From: Gammaproteobacteria bacterium
GTDB lineage: Bacteria; Pseudomonadota; Gammaproteobacteria; Chromatiales; Chromatiaceae
Direction: 5' to 3'
NCBI GenBank assembly: GCA_020445405.1
Contig: JAGRGQ010000014.1
Span: forward strand, 1-63,257
DNA length: 63,257 nucleotides
Within the stretch, counting starts at the first letter, position 1. Each line of letters begins with the position of its first letter. Below the pieces are notes generated by a model that worked only from the letters and a program-made list of their open reading frames with translations, had not been told where the DNA came from and made no database searches. This document shows positions 15,693 through 25,210 of the stretch, piece by piece. The translations under genes and the position numbers were made by a program.

Positions 15693-16921
15693 GGCTGCAT
15701 GGCTTCGAGGAAACGTTGGGCCAGTACTGGATAATCGTGCTGCGCAGAAACGTAACTGCGCCCGCGCTGGCCCAGCGCCGATCTTTCAGACTCGCTCATG
15801 CCATACACGCTTCTGACGGCATCGGCAATGGCCTGTGGATCTTCGGGAGTCACGGTAAACCCACACCCGCTTTCTCCTACCATGTCGTTGCCTGCTTCGA
15901 TGGCCTGGACAATCGGTTTAGCCGCCATCATATAATCCATCAGCTTGTTGGGACTGATACCGAAGCGAAACAGCGACTGCCGCTGCAGACCAATGTAAAG
16001 CAGGTCCATCCTGTCGAGGAGTGCCGGTATCGCGCTCCTGGGTACTGGATCGAGGAAATGGATATTGTCCAACCCGAGTGAGTTTGCCTGCTGCTGAAGC
16101 GCCTCCTTTTCAGCACCCTGGCCGACCAGGATGTAGCTTACCGGCAGGTCACGGCTGAGCGCAGCCGCGCTGACCAGATGCTGAAGTGCATTGGCCAATC
16201 CATGAGCACCGGCGTAGCAGACCAGAAATCTCCCCTCCCGACGGAGTCTGTTGCACAGGGTGGCGTGTGATTCCGGCAGTTTCGTTGCATCGATATGCCA
16301 GGCATCGGCATGGATGCCGTTGGGAACATAGAGATATTTTTCCGCGACCATGCCGTGTTCAAGCAAATGACGGTCAGCGTATGGCAGCATCGAGACCACC
16401 TTGTCCGCCAGACGGCAGGCACGATTCTCCGCGTGCTGCATCAGCATAATGAAGGGATGGAATACGGACATGCCGGACAGCTCGATGGGGGAGAGCGGCC
16501 AGAGATCGTGCACCTCCCATACCAGAGTTGCAGCACAACCGGATGCAAGATGATGGGCAGGATAGATATCCAGCGGGTAAGTGGATGAGGCGATTACCGC
16601 ATCTGGTTTGAAGCCGTCGATTACAACCTTTTCAGCCAACCGGTAGAGCTGCCAGACAAAACGGAATATGTTCATGGCCCGTGCCGCGCCATTTCCCTTA
16701 TAGGAGGGGGTCTTGAGCCAGACATACTCGATACCGTCGATGGTCTCCCTACGAAAATCACCCTGCAGAACCACCCTTTTGCTGCGGACATGGGATTCCG
16801 AAGCCGCAACGATTCGAACCCTGTGCCCTGCCCTGCGCCACTCCTGCGCCATGAAGTAGGGTCGATACTCCATCCCATGTTCCGGCGATCCGGCGTAGTG
16901 ATTGATCAGTAGAATCCGCAT
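15689..16921 (-). CDS. Glycosyltransferase family 4 (WbuB-like)
   Basis: The protein has 410 residues with the GT-B fold pattern: an N-terminal INHYAGSPEHGMEYRPYFMAQ segment and a hydrophobic helix around IFRFVWQLYRL typical of WbuB-type enzymes, and a C-terminal nucleotide-sugar domain with FLVCYAGAHGLANAL, ISPNKLMDYMMAAKPIV and GCGFTVTPEDP. WbuB-like enzymes add an aminodeoxysugar to a lipid-linked acceptor; the exact sugar here is unknown. The start lies 6 bp after the wecB stop, and the gene overlaps the methyltransferase gene by 4 bp. Confidence 0.9.
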   Translation of the reverse strand: MRILLINHYAGSPEHGMEYRPYFMAQEWRRAGHRVRIVAASESHVRSKRVVLQGDFRRETIDGIEYVWLKTPSYKGNGAARAMNIFRFVWQLYRLAEKVVIDGFKPDAVIASSTYPLDIYPAHHLASGCAATLVWEVHDLWPLSPIELSGMSVFHPFIMLMQHAENRACRLADKVVSMLPYADRHLLEHGMVAEKYLYVPNGIHADAWHIDATKLPESHATLCNRLRREGRFLVCYAGAHGLANALQHLVSAAALSRDLPVSYILVGQGAEKEALQQQANSLGLDNIHFLDPVPRSAIPALLDRMDLLYIGLQRQSLFRFGISPNKLMDYMMAAKPIVQAIEAGNDMVGESGCGFTVTPEDPQAIADAVRSVYGMSESERSALGQRGRSYVSAQHDYPVLAQRFLEAMQP

Positions 16922-16927
16922 GCCTGC

Positions 16928-18004
16928 TCAAGAGGCAAGACGTCGGACGATTCTATCGGCACTGTCCCCTTCACCGTATGGCGTGCCCGTCTGTCCGGCA
17001 GTCCCGATCTGGCGCAGTATGCTGCTCGCCACCGCCTGCCCACTCTCAGGCGGGCACAATGTATTCCAACCCATCTCCACCAGCTCAACCCACTCGGTCT
17101 CGTTACGCAGGGTAACGCAGGGACGCTGGAAAAAGTACGCTTCTTTCTGCACGCCGCCTGAATCGGTGGCAATCAGTGCGGCGTTGCGTTCCAGCATGAT
17201 CATGTCGATATATCCCACCGGGTCGATCAACGTGATGCCTCGCAGCAGACTCTGCCGGCCGGCTCTCTCCAGGGTTGCGCGGGTGCGTGGATGCATGGGC
17301 AGAATCACGGGAATTTCGGCCGATATCGTACTCAGCCCTTCCAGGATTGCCGCGAGCCGATCGGGATTGTCGGTATTTTCTGCACGATGCACCGTGCTGA
17401 GGATATACTGACCGGGATTCAGGCGCTGTGTATGCAGAATCCCGCTCTTGCGAAGCGCCAGATCACCAAAGTATAGCGCCGCATCATACATCACATCACC
17501 GGTCTGATCGATCAGGGCTGGAGAGATTCCCTCCCGCTCAAGGTGCCGGGTGGCGGTGGTCGTGGGTGTAAACAGCAGATCGGCCGCGTGATCGGTAAGA
17601 ATCCGGTTGATCTCTTCCGGCATGCATTTATTGAAGGAGCGTAGTCCCGCCTCAACATGAGCAACGGGAATGTGCAGTTTTACCGCGGCCAACGCACCTG
17701 CCAGCGTGGAGTTGGTATCGCCGTAGACAAGCACCCAGTCCGGCTTCTCCTTCAGCATCACCTGTTCCAACGCCTCCAGCATACGGCCGGTTTGTGCGCC
17801 ATGGTTGCCGGAGCCAATCCCAAGGTTGTGGCTGGGAGCCGGTATGCCGAGTTCGGAAAAAAAGACGTCCGACATGTTACTGTCGTAATGCTGCCCTGTG
17901 TGGATCAACAGCTCCCTGATATCTGGCACGGCGCTTAACGCACGGGATACGGAAGCCGCCTTGATAAATTGGGGGCGGGCGCCGATGACGGTACAGATTT
18001 TCAT
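16928..18004 (-). CDS. wecB: UDP-N-acetylglucosamine 2-epimerase (non-hydrolysing)
   Basis: At 358 residues this matches WecB/WbpI-type epimerases, which interconvert UDP-GlcNAc and UDP-ManNAc in the cytoplasm for surface glycan synthesis. Visible motifs: TVIGARPQFIKAA at the N-terminus, HTGQHYDSNMS, VYGDTNSTLAG, VAHVEAGLRSF, the MPEEINR motif, TVHRAENTD and the C-terminal TDSGGVQKEA. It overlaps the preceding glycosyltransferase gene by 4 bp. With Ugd and the 4-epimerase in the same operon it extends the set of N-acetylhexosamine precursors. A WbpI-type epimerase acting on a diamino uronic acid is a possible alternative. Confidence 0.93.
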   Translation of the reverse strand: MKICTVIGARPQFIKAASVSRALSAVPDIRELLIHTGQHYDSNMSDVFFSELGIPAPSHNLGIGSGNHGAQTGRMLEALEQVMLKEKPDWVLVYGDTNSTLAGALAAVKLHIPVAHVEAGLRSFNKCMPEEINRILTDHAADLLFTPTTTATRHLEREGISPALIDQTGDVMYDAALYFGDLALRKSGILHTQRLNPGQYILSTVHRAENTDNPDRLAAILEGLSTISAEIPVILPMHPRTRATLERAGRQSLLRGITLIDPVGYIDMIMLERNAALIATDSGGVQKEAYFFQRPCVTLRNETEWVELVEMGWNTLCPPESGQAVASSILRQIGTAGQTGTPYGEGDSADRIVRRLAS

Positions 18005-19113
18005 AGTAACAACCGCTGGTATAGTCCATGTAATTTCTTAAATTCGGAATCCCAATTATACATCTCCGCAACTGCCTGTCGGCCACGATGGCCCATGGCA
18101 TCCGCCTCGTCGGGATGTTCGAATATCCAACAGATCGCTTCGGCAATGCCGTCCGGATCGAGCGGATCGACCAACAGCCCGGCATCGACCTTGCCTACAA
18201 TTTCCCGCCACAACGGGAAATCGGAGGCGATCAACGGCAGTCCTGCAGACATGTATTCAAACAGCTTGTTTGGTTGTGCATTCAGATGATTTCTGGCTGG
18301 ATGAAATAACACAAGCCCTGCCCGTGAGCTTGCCAGAAGCCCCGCCAGCTGCGTCCGGCTCTGCCAGCCCAAAAATTCAACTTTGGACCAGCCAGGCTGA
18401 GTGCGCATTGAAGCCTCCAATGACTGGGGATAAATAAGGCCGGCAAGTTTGAGAACTGCATTGTAGCTGTCAGGGACTTTCTCCATCGCGGCTACCATCT
18501 CTCTACCACCGCGGATATCGGTAATTCCGCCGGCAAACACTACTTGTCGGTTACGGCTGCTTTGAGGCGGGGAATCCGGCGTCTCCAGCTCTCCCCGCAG
18601 TGGGAAGTTCTGAACCAGCGTTGTTTTACCACCGATGAATCGGGTGGCTATCGCCGGTGTAGCGGCGACAATTGCGTCGAAAAAAGATTGGCCAACCCAC
18701 TCGAACAGGTGGGCCAGCCAGGCTGCTGGGCGCCGCAGCCAGGGATGCAGCCAGGATTTATCCAGTATCTGATTGGGGACGTCTTCATGCACGTCGTAGA
18801 TAACCTTCCTGCCCATCAACGACAACAGTATGCCTATCGGCAAAAGTTCCGGATCGTGAAACTGATACAGTGCGGCGCTCTCGCGTAGCGCGGCCCTGAA
18901 CACCAGGAATGTAGTGATAAACATTCGCTGTAATCGATTTTTCGGGCTCGGCACAGCACGTATACGCACATTATGAACCGTTTCGTCTGCCGGATGCGGC
19001 GTAACGAACACAGTCTCATAGCCGGCATTCGCAAGTGAGCAGCACTCCTTGTGGAAAATCCGAATATCGAAAGTGGTATGAACAGTACTGAGATGGACAA
19101 CCTTGTGAGTCAT
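18001..19113 (-). CDS. Glycosyltransferase family 4
   Basis: The 370-residue GT-B type protein begins KVVHLSTVHTTFDIRIFHKECCSLANAGYE, a typical start of GT4 enzymes of polysaccharide clusters. It has YDVHEDVPNQIL in the N-terminal domain. The C-terminal domain shows QVVFAGGITDIRGGREMVAAM, LVLFHPARNHLNAQPNKLFEYMSAGLPLIASDFP and AGLLVDPLDPDGIAEAI. The donor sugar cannot be told. The gene ends inside wecB (4-bp overlap) and begins 69 bp after the epimerase gene stop. Confidence 0.9.
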   Translation of the reverse strand: MTHKVVHLSTVHTTFDIRIFHKECCSLANAGYETVFVTPHPADETVHNVRIRAVPSPKNRLQRMFITTFLVFRAALRESAALYQFHDPELLPIGILLSLMGRKVIYDVHEDVPNQILDKSWLHPWLRRPAAWLAHLFEWVGQSFFDAIVAATPAIATRFIGGKTTLVQNFPLRGELETPDSPPQSSRNRQVVFAGGITDIRGGREMVAAMEKVPDSYNAVLKLAGLIYPQSLEASMRTQPGWSKVEFLGWQSRTQLAGLLASSRAGLVLFHPARNHLNAQPNKLFEYMSAGLPLIASDFPLWREIVGKVDAGLLVDPLDPDGIAEAICWIFEHPDEADAMGHRGRQAVAEMYNWDSEFKKLHGLYQRLLL

Positions 19114-19182
19114 GGTATCAATGGGATATTTTCATTGGTGCTCCGTCGACAGTAGCGCTGATTTGCTACGGTTGGCAACGGC

Positions 19183-20223
19183 TCAACCCAGTGCCTCGAC
19201 ATACCAATCCATCGCAGCATCCAGTCCCTGCCCTATCCGGTGGCTCGGTGTGTAACCCAGCAGCCGACAGGCTTTGTCGATATCCGCCTGAGAGTGGCGC
19301 ACGTCGCCGGGTCGAAATTCCCTATAGGTCGGTTCCACCCGCTTGAGCGCAGGCATGCGTTCGATCAGGCGATCCTGAATCATCCCGAACAGTGCCGTCA
19401 GGCTGGTACGGTCGTTTAACGCCACGTTGTAAACCTGATCCAGCGCCTGCCGCTGTTCCGTCATCGCGGCAAGCAGATTAATCTGCACCGTATTGTCGAT
19501 GTAACAGAAATCCCGGCTGGTCTCGCCGTCGCCGTTGATGAATACCGCTTCGCCGGCAATCAGGCTGGATATCCATTTGGGAATGACCGCTGCATAGGCG
19601 CCGTTGGGATCCTGGCGCTTGCCGAAAATATTGAAGTAGCGCAGGCCGATTGTCCTGAATCCGTAGGTGCGCGCAAAAACGCCGGCGTAGAGTTCGTTGA
19701 CCACCTTGGTCACTGCATAAGGACTCAGCGGTTTGCCTATTTTATCCTCCACTTTGGGCAGATCCGGATGATCGCCGTAGGTGGAGCTGGAAGCGGCGTA
19801 GACGAATCGCTTCACCCCGGCGTCCCGGGCGGCGATCAGCATATTCAGAAAGCCGTCGATGTTCGCCTGGTTGGTGCGCACCGGATCTTCGATGGAACGG
19901 GGAACCGAACCCAGCGCCGCCTGATGAAGCACATAGTCAACGCCGGCGCAGGCGCTGCGGCAGGTCTCCAGATCGCAGATATCCCCCTCTATAAAGCGGA
20001 AATCCGCACTCCCCGGTCGGCGTCCTGCATCCGCCAGCGCCTGATCGATATTGTGCTGATATCCGGTGGCGAAGTTGTCCAGCCCGATAATCGTTTGATT
20101 GAGCTTAAGCAGCGCTTCCAGCAGGTTGGAGCCAATAAAGCCGGCAACGCCGGTAATCAGCCAGGTGTACCTGTTGGTGCTCAGATGCGCCTGTATCTCG
20201 TGGTATCTGGTCATCGAATCCAT
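19183..20223 (-). CDS. wbpP: UDP-GlcNAc C4-epimerase-like extended SDR (WbpP/TviC type)
   Basis: The 346-residue protein has the NAD-binding motif [16 protein letters not shown] followed by the DNFATG stretch, the [12 protein letters not shown] segment and the catalytic Tyr-x3-Lys in [32 protein letters not shown] and the [11 protein letters not shown] motif are also present. This is the pattern of WbpP/TviC, which turn UDP-GlcNAc(A) into UDP-GalNAc(A). An ATG three codons downstream could equally be the start. It is 188 bp downstream of ugd on the same strand, a pairing that would supply hexuronic acid and N-acetylgalactosamine-type precursors. Confidence 0.87.
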   Translation of the reverse strand: MDSMTRYHEIQAHLSTNRYTWLITGVAGFIGSNLLEALLKLNQTIIGLDNFATGYQHNIDQALADAGRRPGSADFRFIEGDICDLETCRSACAGVDYVLHQAALGSVPRSIEDPVRTNQANIDGFLNMLIAARDAGVKRFVYAASSSTYGDHPDLPKVEDKIGKPLSPYAVTKVVNELYAGVFARTYGFRTIGLRYFNIFGKRQDPNGAYAAVIPKWISSLIAGEAVFINGDGETSRDFCYIDNTVQINLLAAMTEQRQALDQVYNVALNDRTSLTALFGMIQDRLIERMPALKRVEPTYREFRPGDVRHSQADIDKACRLLGYTPSHRIGQGLDAAMDWYVEALG

Positions 20224-20411
20224 CCAAGTGGTCGTCTGTCTACCGGGCCGGTGCCAAATCAGTCAGCCTCCCGGCGCGGCCACCTCTATAGACGCAGCCC
20301 ATTCTGCATCGAGTGTTTGCAATACTGCGTTGGCACTCCGGACCCGCACGCCAGTCGGAACTTTACGCTGCTGTTAACGATAGCGCGAAGGGCGATGCCT
20401 AGCGGCAGTTT

Positions 20412-21743
20412 TCAACCACCGTTACGCCCGATGGCATAATAGGCAAACCCCCTGGCCTTCAGGTACTTGGGATCGTAGAGATTACGGCCATCAAAAATAA
20501 CCGGGTCGGCGAGCGCTTCGGCAATCGCATCAAAATTCGGGCTGCGGAACACCTTCCATTCAGTGGCAACAGCCAGCGCGTCGGCATTGCGCAATGCGGC
20601 TTCCGGGGAGCGGCACAGCGAAAGGTCGCCGCGCGACCCGTAGATGCGCGCCGCCTCATCCATGGCTTCCGGATCGTAAGCCTGCACTCTCGCTCCTGCA
20701 TCCCACAGCGCCTGCATCAGGACCCGGCTCGGCGCTTCGCGCATATCGTCGGTGTTGGGCTTGAACGCCAGACCCCAAAGCGCAATCACCTTACCCCGAA
20801 GATCGCCGCCAAAGTGGCTTTTGATCTTGTGGAACAACAACTCCTTCTGCCGGTAATTGACCTGCTCCACCGCCTCCAGGATCTGAGCATGATAGCCCAA
20901 AGCCCGGGCGGCACGCTCCAGCGCCTGGACATCCTTGGGAAAACAGGAACCGCCATAACCGATACCGGGATAGATAAAGTCATAACCGATGCGGGGGTCC
21001 GAGCCGATGCCGATCCGAACCTGCTCGATATCCGCGCCGACACGCTCGGCGATGTTGGCCAGCTCGTTCATAAAGCTGATTTTAGTCGCGAGCATCGCAT
21101 TTGCCGCATACTTGGTCAGTTCCGCGGAGCGGATATCCATCGCGATCACGCGTTCGTGATTTCGATTAAACGGTGCATACAGCACACGCAGCAGTTCGCC
21201 GGTGCGCGGGTTGTCGGTGCCGATGATGATGCGGTCGGGTTTCATGAAGTCGTCAATCGCATCGCCCTCTTTCAGAAATTCGGGATTGGAGACGACATCG
21301 AATTCGATAGCGGTCTGACCGCGCAGCTCAAGCGCCGCGTCGATGCGGGCACGCACCTTGTCCGCAGTGCCCACCGGTACCGTCGATTTGTCCACGATTA
21401 TCTTGTAGCCATTCATACACTCGCCGATTCCATCGGCAACGGAAAGGACGTATTGCAGGTCCGCGGAGCCATCCTCGTCCGGCGGGGTGCCGACGGCGAT
21501 GAACTGGAAAAGACCATGCTCCACCCCCGCTGCCACGTCGGTGGTGAAGGAGAGACGCCCGGCCTCCTGGTTACTGCGCACGATCTGTTCCAGTCCGGGT
21601 TCGTAAATAGGCACTTCGCCGCGCCTGAGCATGTCGACTTTATTGTGGTCGACGTCCACGCAGACCACCTCGTTGCCCACGTCGGCCAGGCAGGCACCGG
21701 AGACCAGTCCCACGTAACCGGATCCGAATATTGTTACCTTCAT
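20412..21743 (-). CDS. ugd: UDP-glucose 6-dehydrogenase
   Basis: The 443-residue enzyme oxidises UDP-glucose to UDP-glucuronate with two NAD+. The N-terminal Rossmann motif [20 protein letters not shown], the [15 protein letters not shown] stretch, [27 protein letters not shown] and the catalytic cysteine in [14 protein letters not shown] are all present, as is [18 protein letters not shown]. It is the first gene of the leftward polysaccharide operon; the 198 bp before it, up to the msbA stop, would hold the promoter, although I see no clear -35/-10 pair. Confidence 0.96.
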   Translation of the reverse strand: MKVTIFGSGYVGLVSGACLADVGNEVVCVDVDHNKVDMLRRGEVPIYEPGLEQIVRSNQEAGRLSFTTDVAAGVEHGLFQFIAVGTPPDEDGSADLQYVLSVADGIGECMNGYKIIVDKSTVPVGTADKVRARIDAALELRGQTAIEFDVVSNPEFLKEGDAIDDFMKPDRIIIGTDNPRTGELLRVLYAPFNRNHERVIAMDIRSAELTKYAANAMLATKISFMNELANIAERVGADIEQVRIGIGSDPRIGYDFIYPGIGYGGSCFPKDVQALERAARALGYHAQILEAVEQVNYRQKELLFHKIKSHFGGDLRGKVIALWGLAFKPNTDDMREAPSRVLMQALWDAGARVQAYDPEAMDEAARIYGSRGDLSLCRSPEAALRNADALAVATEWKVFRSPNFDAIAEALADPVIFDGRNLYDPKYLKARGFAYYAIGRNGG

Positions 21744-21941
21744 AGCCTGTCCAGAGTGAATATCACGATAATGAGTCGCAGTAACGGCGACGGGAACGCG
21801 CGGATTTTAACACAGATTCCCAGGCGCCCCGTATAACCCCGGCCAACGCCAGGCTGGAGCCATTGCCCGGCAGACGCCTGGGCCACAAAGCCGCCGGTCT
21901 GTTTCGCAGAATGGGAGGAAAATGGGATTTCCGCCCCCGAT

Positions 21942-23684
21942 TCACTCCGGGGACTTGTCTCCGAACTGGTGCCGGCAGAGTTCGGTATATTCCCCTTCGA
22001 GCCTTAGCAGCTCATCGTGACCGCCCTGCTCAACGATCCTGCCGTCTTTCAACACCAGAATCCTGTCAGCGTGCTTGACCGTGGAGAGTCGGTGGGCGAT
22101 AACCAGGGTGGTCCTGTTTGCCGTCAGACGACCCAGCGCCGCCTGTACCATGCGCTCGGATTCAGTATCCAGCGCCGATGTCGCCTCATCGAGCAGCAAC
22201 ACCGGTGCGTCTTTTATCAGTGCGCGGGCTATCGCCAGACGCTGGCGTTGTCCGCCGGACAGGCGCACGCCATCCTCACCGATTCGGCTTTCGAATCCGC
22301 CGGGGAGGCGTTGTATGAATTCCAATGCATGAGCATCGCGTGCCGCCTGCTCTACCGCTTCCGGTGTCACTTTCCGTCCGGCGCCATAGGCAATATTGGC
22401 TGCCACCGTATCGTCGAACAGCACCGACTCCTGCCCGACATAAGAGAGGTTCGCCCGCAGCGAATCAAGAGTAAGCTCCTCTATATCGGTGCCATCCAGT
22501 AAAATGCTGCCGCTGTCCGGACTGTAGAAACGGGGTATCAGCGCAGCAACCGTGGTCTTGCCTCCGCCGGATCTTCCCACCAGTGCAATGGTCTCGCCCG
22601 GCGCCGCCTCGAAGCTGACCCCCTTCAGCGCATCCCGTTTCGCTGAGGGATAGCGGAATCCCACATTGCAAAATGTCAGCCGCCCCTGCACATCGCTCAG
22701 TCGGCGCTTGCCCGCATCCCTCTCCGGCTTTTGATCGATAAGTTCGAACACGTTTTCAGCTGCTGCAAGCCCTTTTTGCAGCGCTTCATTGATACTGGTC
22801 AGCCGCTTTATCGGACTGAAAATAAGACCGACCGCCGCCATCAGGGAGACAAATCCACCTACGGTCAGCTCACCCGCAACCGTTTCGTGAGTGCCCACAT
22901 AGATCAGAACAGCCATCATCAGCGCGGCAGCCAGCTCCACCGCCGGCTCATGGGCCATGCCCGCTACTTTGGTTTTCATATTGTAGCGTCGTACCCAGTT
23001 CGCCAACCTGTGGAAGCGCTGTTCCTCGTAGTCTTTTCCGGCAAACACTTTGATCACTTTGTGCCCGCGCACCCCCTCTTCCAGCACATGGGTCATATCG
23101 CCCATCGCCTGCTGCAGACTGCGGCTTATCCGGCGCAGCCGCTTTGCCAGCAGCCTGACGATCAGCGCAATGATTGGCAGGAGTACAAACATGATCAGCG
23201 TCAGCAGCCAGTTGAGATAGAACATATAGCCGAGCAGGCCGACAACGATAATGCTGTCTTTCACCAGCACCGTGAGAACCTTGGTCGAGGCGTTGGTCAC
23301 CTGGTTGACGTTGAAAGTCACCCGTGCGATGAGATTGCCGGTCGAATGGGCATCGAAGTAGGCGGTGGGCAAGGTCATTATGCGTTCGAACATCTGCCGG
23401 CGCAGGTCCAGTACCACTTTTCCGGCCACCCACTCGAAGGCGACGCTGTTGAGAAAACTCATACTGCCACGTAGCAAAAACAGCGCGATTAGAATCACCG
23501 GTGTCCAGCGGATCACATCCGGATCTTTGTCGACGAAAGTCCCATCCAGCATCGGTTTCAGCAGCGCCGGTATTGCCGGCTCGGTGGCGGCGAGCAACAT
23601 CATGGCAAAGAGCGCAACACTGAACTGACGCCAATAGGGCTTGACGTAGGCAAGCAGGCGAAAATAGAGGTCGCGTCCGGTCAC
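21942..23684 (-). CDS. msbA: Lipid A export ABC transporter, permease/ATP-binding protein
   Basis: I chose the GTG at 23682-23684, which overlaps the hldE stop by 4 bp (GTGA); it yields 580 residues, the usual MsbA size, whereas the longer frame adds an N-terminal extension that only shadows hldE. The N-terminal half (to about 320) has six membrane segments. The nucleotide-binding domain shows Walker A VGRSGGGKTTVAAL, the signature LSGGQRQRLAIARAL, Walker B VLLLDEATSALD and the switch His in VIAHRLSTV. MsbA flips lipid A-core (or an undecaprenyl-type glycan) across the inner membrane. It is translationally coupled to hldE rather than to the more usual lpxK. Confidence 0.95.
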   Translation of the reverse strand: MTGRDLYFRLLAYVKPYWRQFSVALFAMMLLAATEPAIPALLKPMLDGTFVDKDPDVIRWTPVILIALFLLRGSMSFLNSVAFEWVAGKVVLDLRRQMFERIMTLPTAYFDAHSTGNLIARVTFNVNQVTNASTKVLTVLVKDSIIVVGLLGYMFYLNWLLTLIMFVLLPIIALIVRLLAKRLRRISRSLQQAMGDMTHVLEEGVRGHKVIKVFAGKDYEEQRFHRLANWVRRYNMKTKVAGMAHEPAVELAAALMMAVLIYVGTHETVAGELTVGGFVSLMAAVGLIFSPIKRLTSINEALQKGLAAAENVFELIDQKPERDAGKRRLSDVQGRLTFCNVGFRYPSAKRDALKGVSFEAAPGETIALVGRSGGGKTTVAALIPRFYSPDSGSILLDGTDIEELTLDSLRANLSYVGQESVLFDDTVAANIAYGAGRKVTPEAVEQAARDAHALEFIQRLPGGFESRIGEDGVRLSGGQRQRLAIARALIKDAPVLLLDEATSALDTESERMVQAALGRLTANRTTLVIAHRLSTVKHADRILVLKDGRIVEQGGHDELLRLEGEYTELCRHQFGDKSPE

Positions 23685-25114
23685 TGACTCCCCGGCTCTC
23701 CGCGGATGCTTTCCAGAATGCTGCTGGTCGACCGGCCATTCAGATAGGAGAGAACCCGCACCTCCCCGCCACCGGCGGTGACACAGTCGTAGCCGGCGAT
23801 CTGATCCGGTTGGTAATCGCCGCCCTTGACCAGCAGGTCGGGTTTGACATCGCATATGAGCCGTTCGGGTGTGTCTTCCGGGAAAGCAATAACCCAGTCC
23901 ACCGACGCCAGCCCGGCCAGTACCGCCATGCGCTGCGCCAACGTATTGACCGGGCGCCCCTCTCCCTTCAAACGGCGGACAGAGGCGTCGTCGTTGACCG
24001 CAACCAGCAACCGGTCGCCCAGTTTGCGCGCCTGCTGCAGATAGGCGACGTGCCCTTCATGCAGAATATCGAAGCAGCCATTGGTCATGACGATACGTTC
24101 GCCGCAGCTCCTCGCCTCGTCCAGCAGGAGCTTCAGCTGTTCCCGATTCACCACCGGGCTCCAATTCTCCTGCTGATGCAGTGCGCTGCGCAGTTCCGTG
24201 AGCGTAACGCTGCCGGCCCCCAGTTTTGCCACCACCATCCCGGCGGCCAAATTGGACAGTCCCGCCGCGTCGACGACGGTCATCCCCGCAGCGACCCCCG
24301 CGGCAAGCACCGCGATGACCGTGTCTCCGGCCCCGGTAACATCGAACACATCGCGCGCGCGCGTTGGAAGGTGCAGCGCCTCCCCCTCTCCGGGCAACAG
24401 CAGCATGCCACGTTCTCCGAGCGTGATAAGCAACGCATTCAGCCGCAGCCGTTGGCGCAGCTGCTCGCCACGCTCCACCAGAATCCGGTCGGAACCACAG
24501 TGTCCGACGATGGATTCAAACTCGGCCAGGTTCGGGGTCAACAGGGTTGCACCGGCGTAACGCTCGAAATCTGTGCCTTTGGGATCCACCAGAACGGGGA
24601 TCTGCGCAATACGGGCGGCCTCGATCAACTCCTGCGGGCGCTGCAGTGTCCCTTTGGCGTAATCAGACAGCACCAGCGCACTGCAACCCGCAACTGTCTG
24701 CAGGCAGTGGGCCTGCATATCTGAAATATCGACAGTGCCAAGGCTCTGCTCAAAATCGAGGCGTATCAGCTGTTGGTGGCGGCTAATCACCCGTAGCTTG
24801 GTGATGGTCGGGCACGATGCCGTGCGCTGCAGCAGACACTCCACCCCGCTCTCCCGCAGGCACTTTTCCAGGATGAGGCCGGCATCGTCCTCCCCCACCA
24901 CGCCGGCAAGACGCACCTGGACACCGAGGCTGCGCATATTGAGCGCCACATTGGCCGCACCGCCCGGGCGCTCCTCGACCTGATCGACACGCACCACCGG
25001 CACCGGCGCCTCAGGCGATATTCTTGCCGCGGGGCCCTGCCAATAACGGTCCAGCATGAGGTCGCCGACGACCAGGACGCGCCCTCGCGAGAAATCCGGG
25101 AGTGGGATTTGCAT
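23681..25114 (-). CDS. hldE: Bifunctional heptose 7-phosphate kinase / heptose 1-phosphate adenylyltransferase
   Basis: The 477-residue protein has the two-domain HldE layout. Residues 1-320 are a PfkB-type kinase (RVLVVGDLMLDRYWQG, ERPGGAANVALNMRSLG, DVTGAGDTVIAVLA with the catalytic Asp). Residues about 340-477 are a nucleotidyltransferase (IVMTNGCFDILHEGHVAYLQ with the HxGH-type motif, then VAVNDDASVRRLKG). Together they make ADP-heptose for the LPS inner core, which fits the GT9 heptosyltransferase-like gene at 34109-35191. It starts 96 bp from the divergent acyltransferase gene and runs into msbA. Confidence 0.97.
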   Translation of the reverse strand: MQIPLPDFSRGRVLVVGDLMLDRYWQGPAARISPEAPVPVVRVDQVEERPGGAANVALNMRSLGVQVRLAGVVGEDDAGLILEKCLRESGVECLLQRTASCPTITKLRVISRHQQLIRLDFEQSLGTVDISDMQAHCLQTVAGCSALVLSDYAKGTLQRPQELIEAARIAQIPVLVDPKGTDFERYAGATLLTPNLAEFESIVGHCGSDRILVERGEQLRQRLRLNALLITLGERGMLLLPGEGEALHLPTRARDVFDVTGAGDTVIAVLAAGVAAGMTVVDAAGLSNLAAGMVVAKLGAGSVTLTELRSALHQQENWSPVVNREQLKLLLDEARSCGERIVMTNGCFDILHEGHVAYLQQARKLGDRLLVAVNDDASVRRLKGEGRPVNTLAQRMAVLAGLASVDWVIAFPEDTPERLICDVKPDLLVKGGDYQPDQIAGYDCVTAGGGEVRVLSYLNGRSTSSILESIRGEPGSQ

Positions 25115-25210
25115 CTTTTTGGGGGACCACCTTGCTCAATAAACCGCATATAATATGATTCCCCCCCTGCCAAGGACAAGCTAAAACTTTGAATAACAAA
25201 CCAATCCGCG
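25115..25210. promoter_or_regulatory. Divergent promoter region between hldE and the LpxL-type gene
   Basis: The 96 bp between two divergent starts contain an AT-rich core with TATAAT at 25149-25154 on the plus strand and TATTAT on the minus strand (TTGTCC about 18 bp upstream of the latter). No strong -35 is seen for the plus strand, so the exact promoters are uncertain. Confidence 0.4.

Noticed and set aside
21942-23855. Longer msbA start giving 637 residues
   Set aside because: The extra 57 codons run inside hldE in another frame and do not resemble MsbA; the GTG at 23684 gives the family length and a 4-bp overlap.
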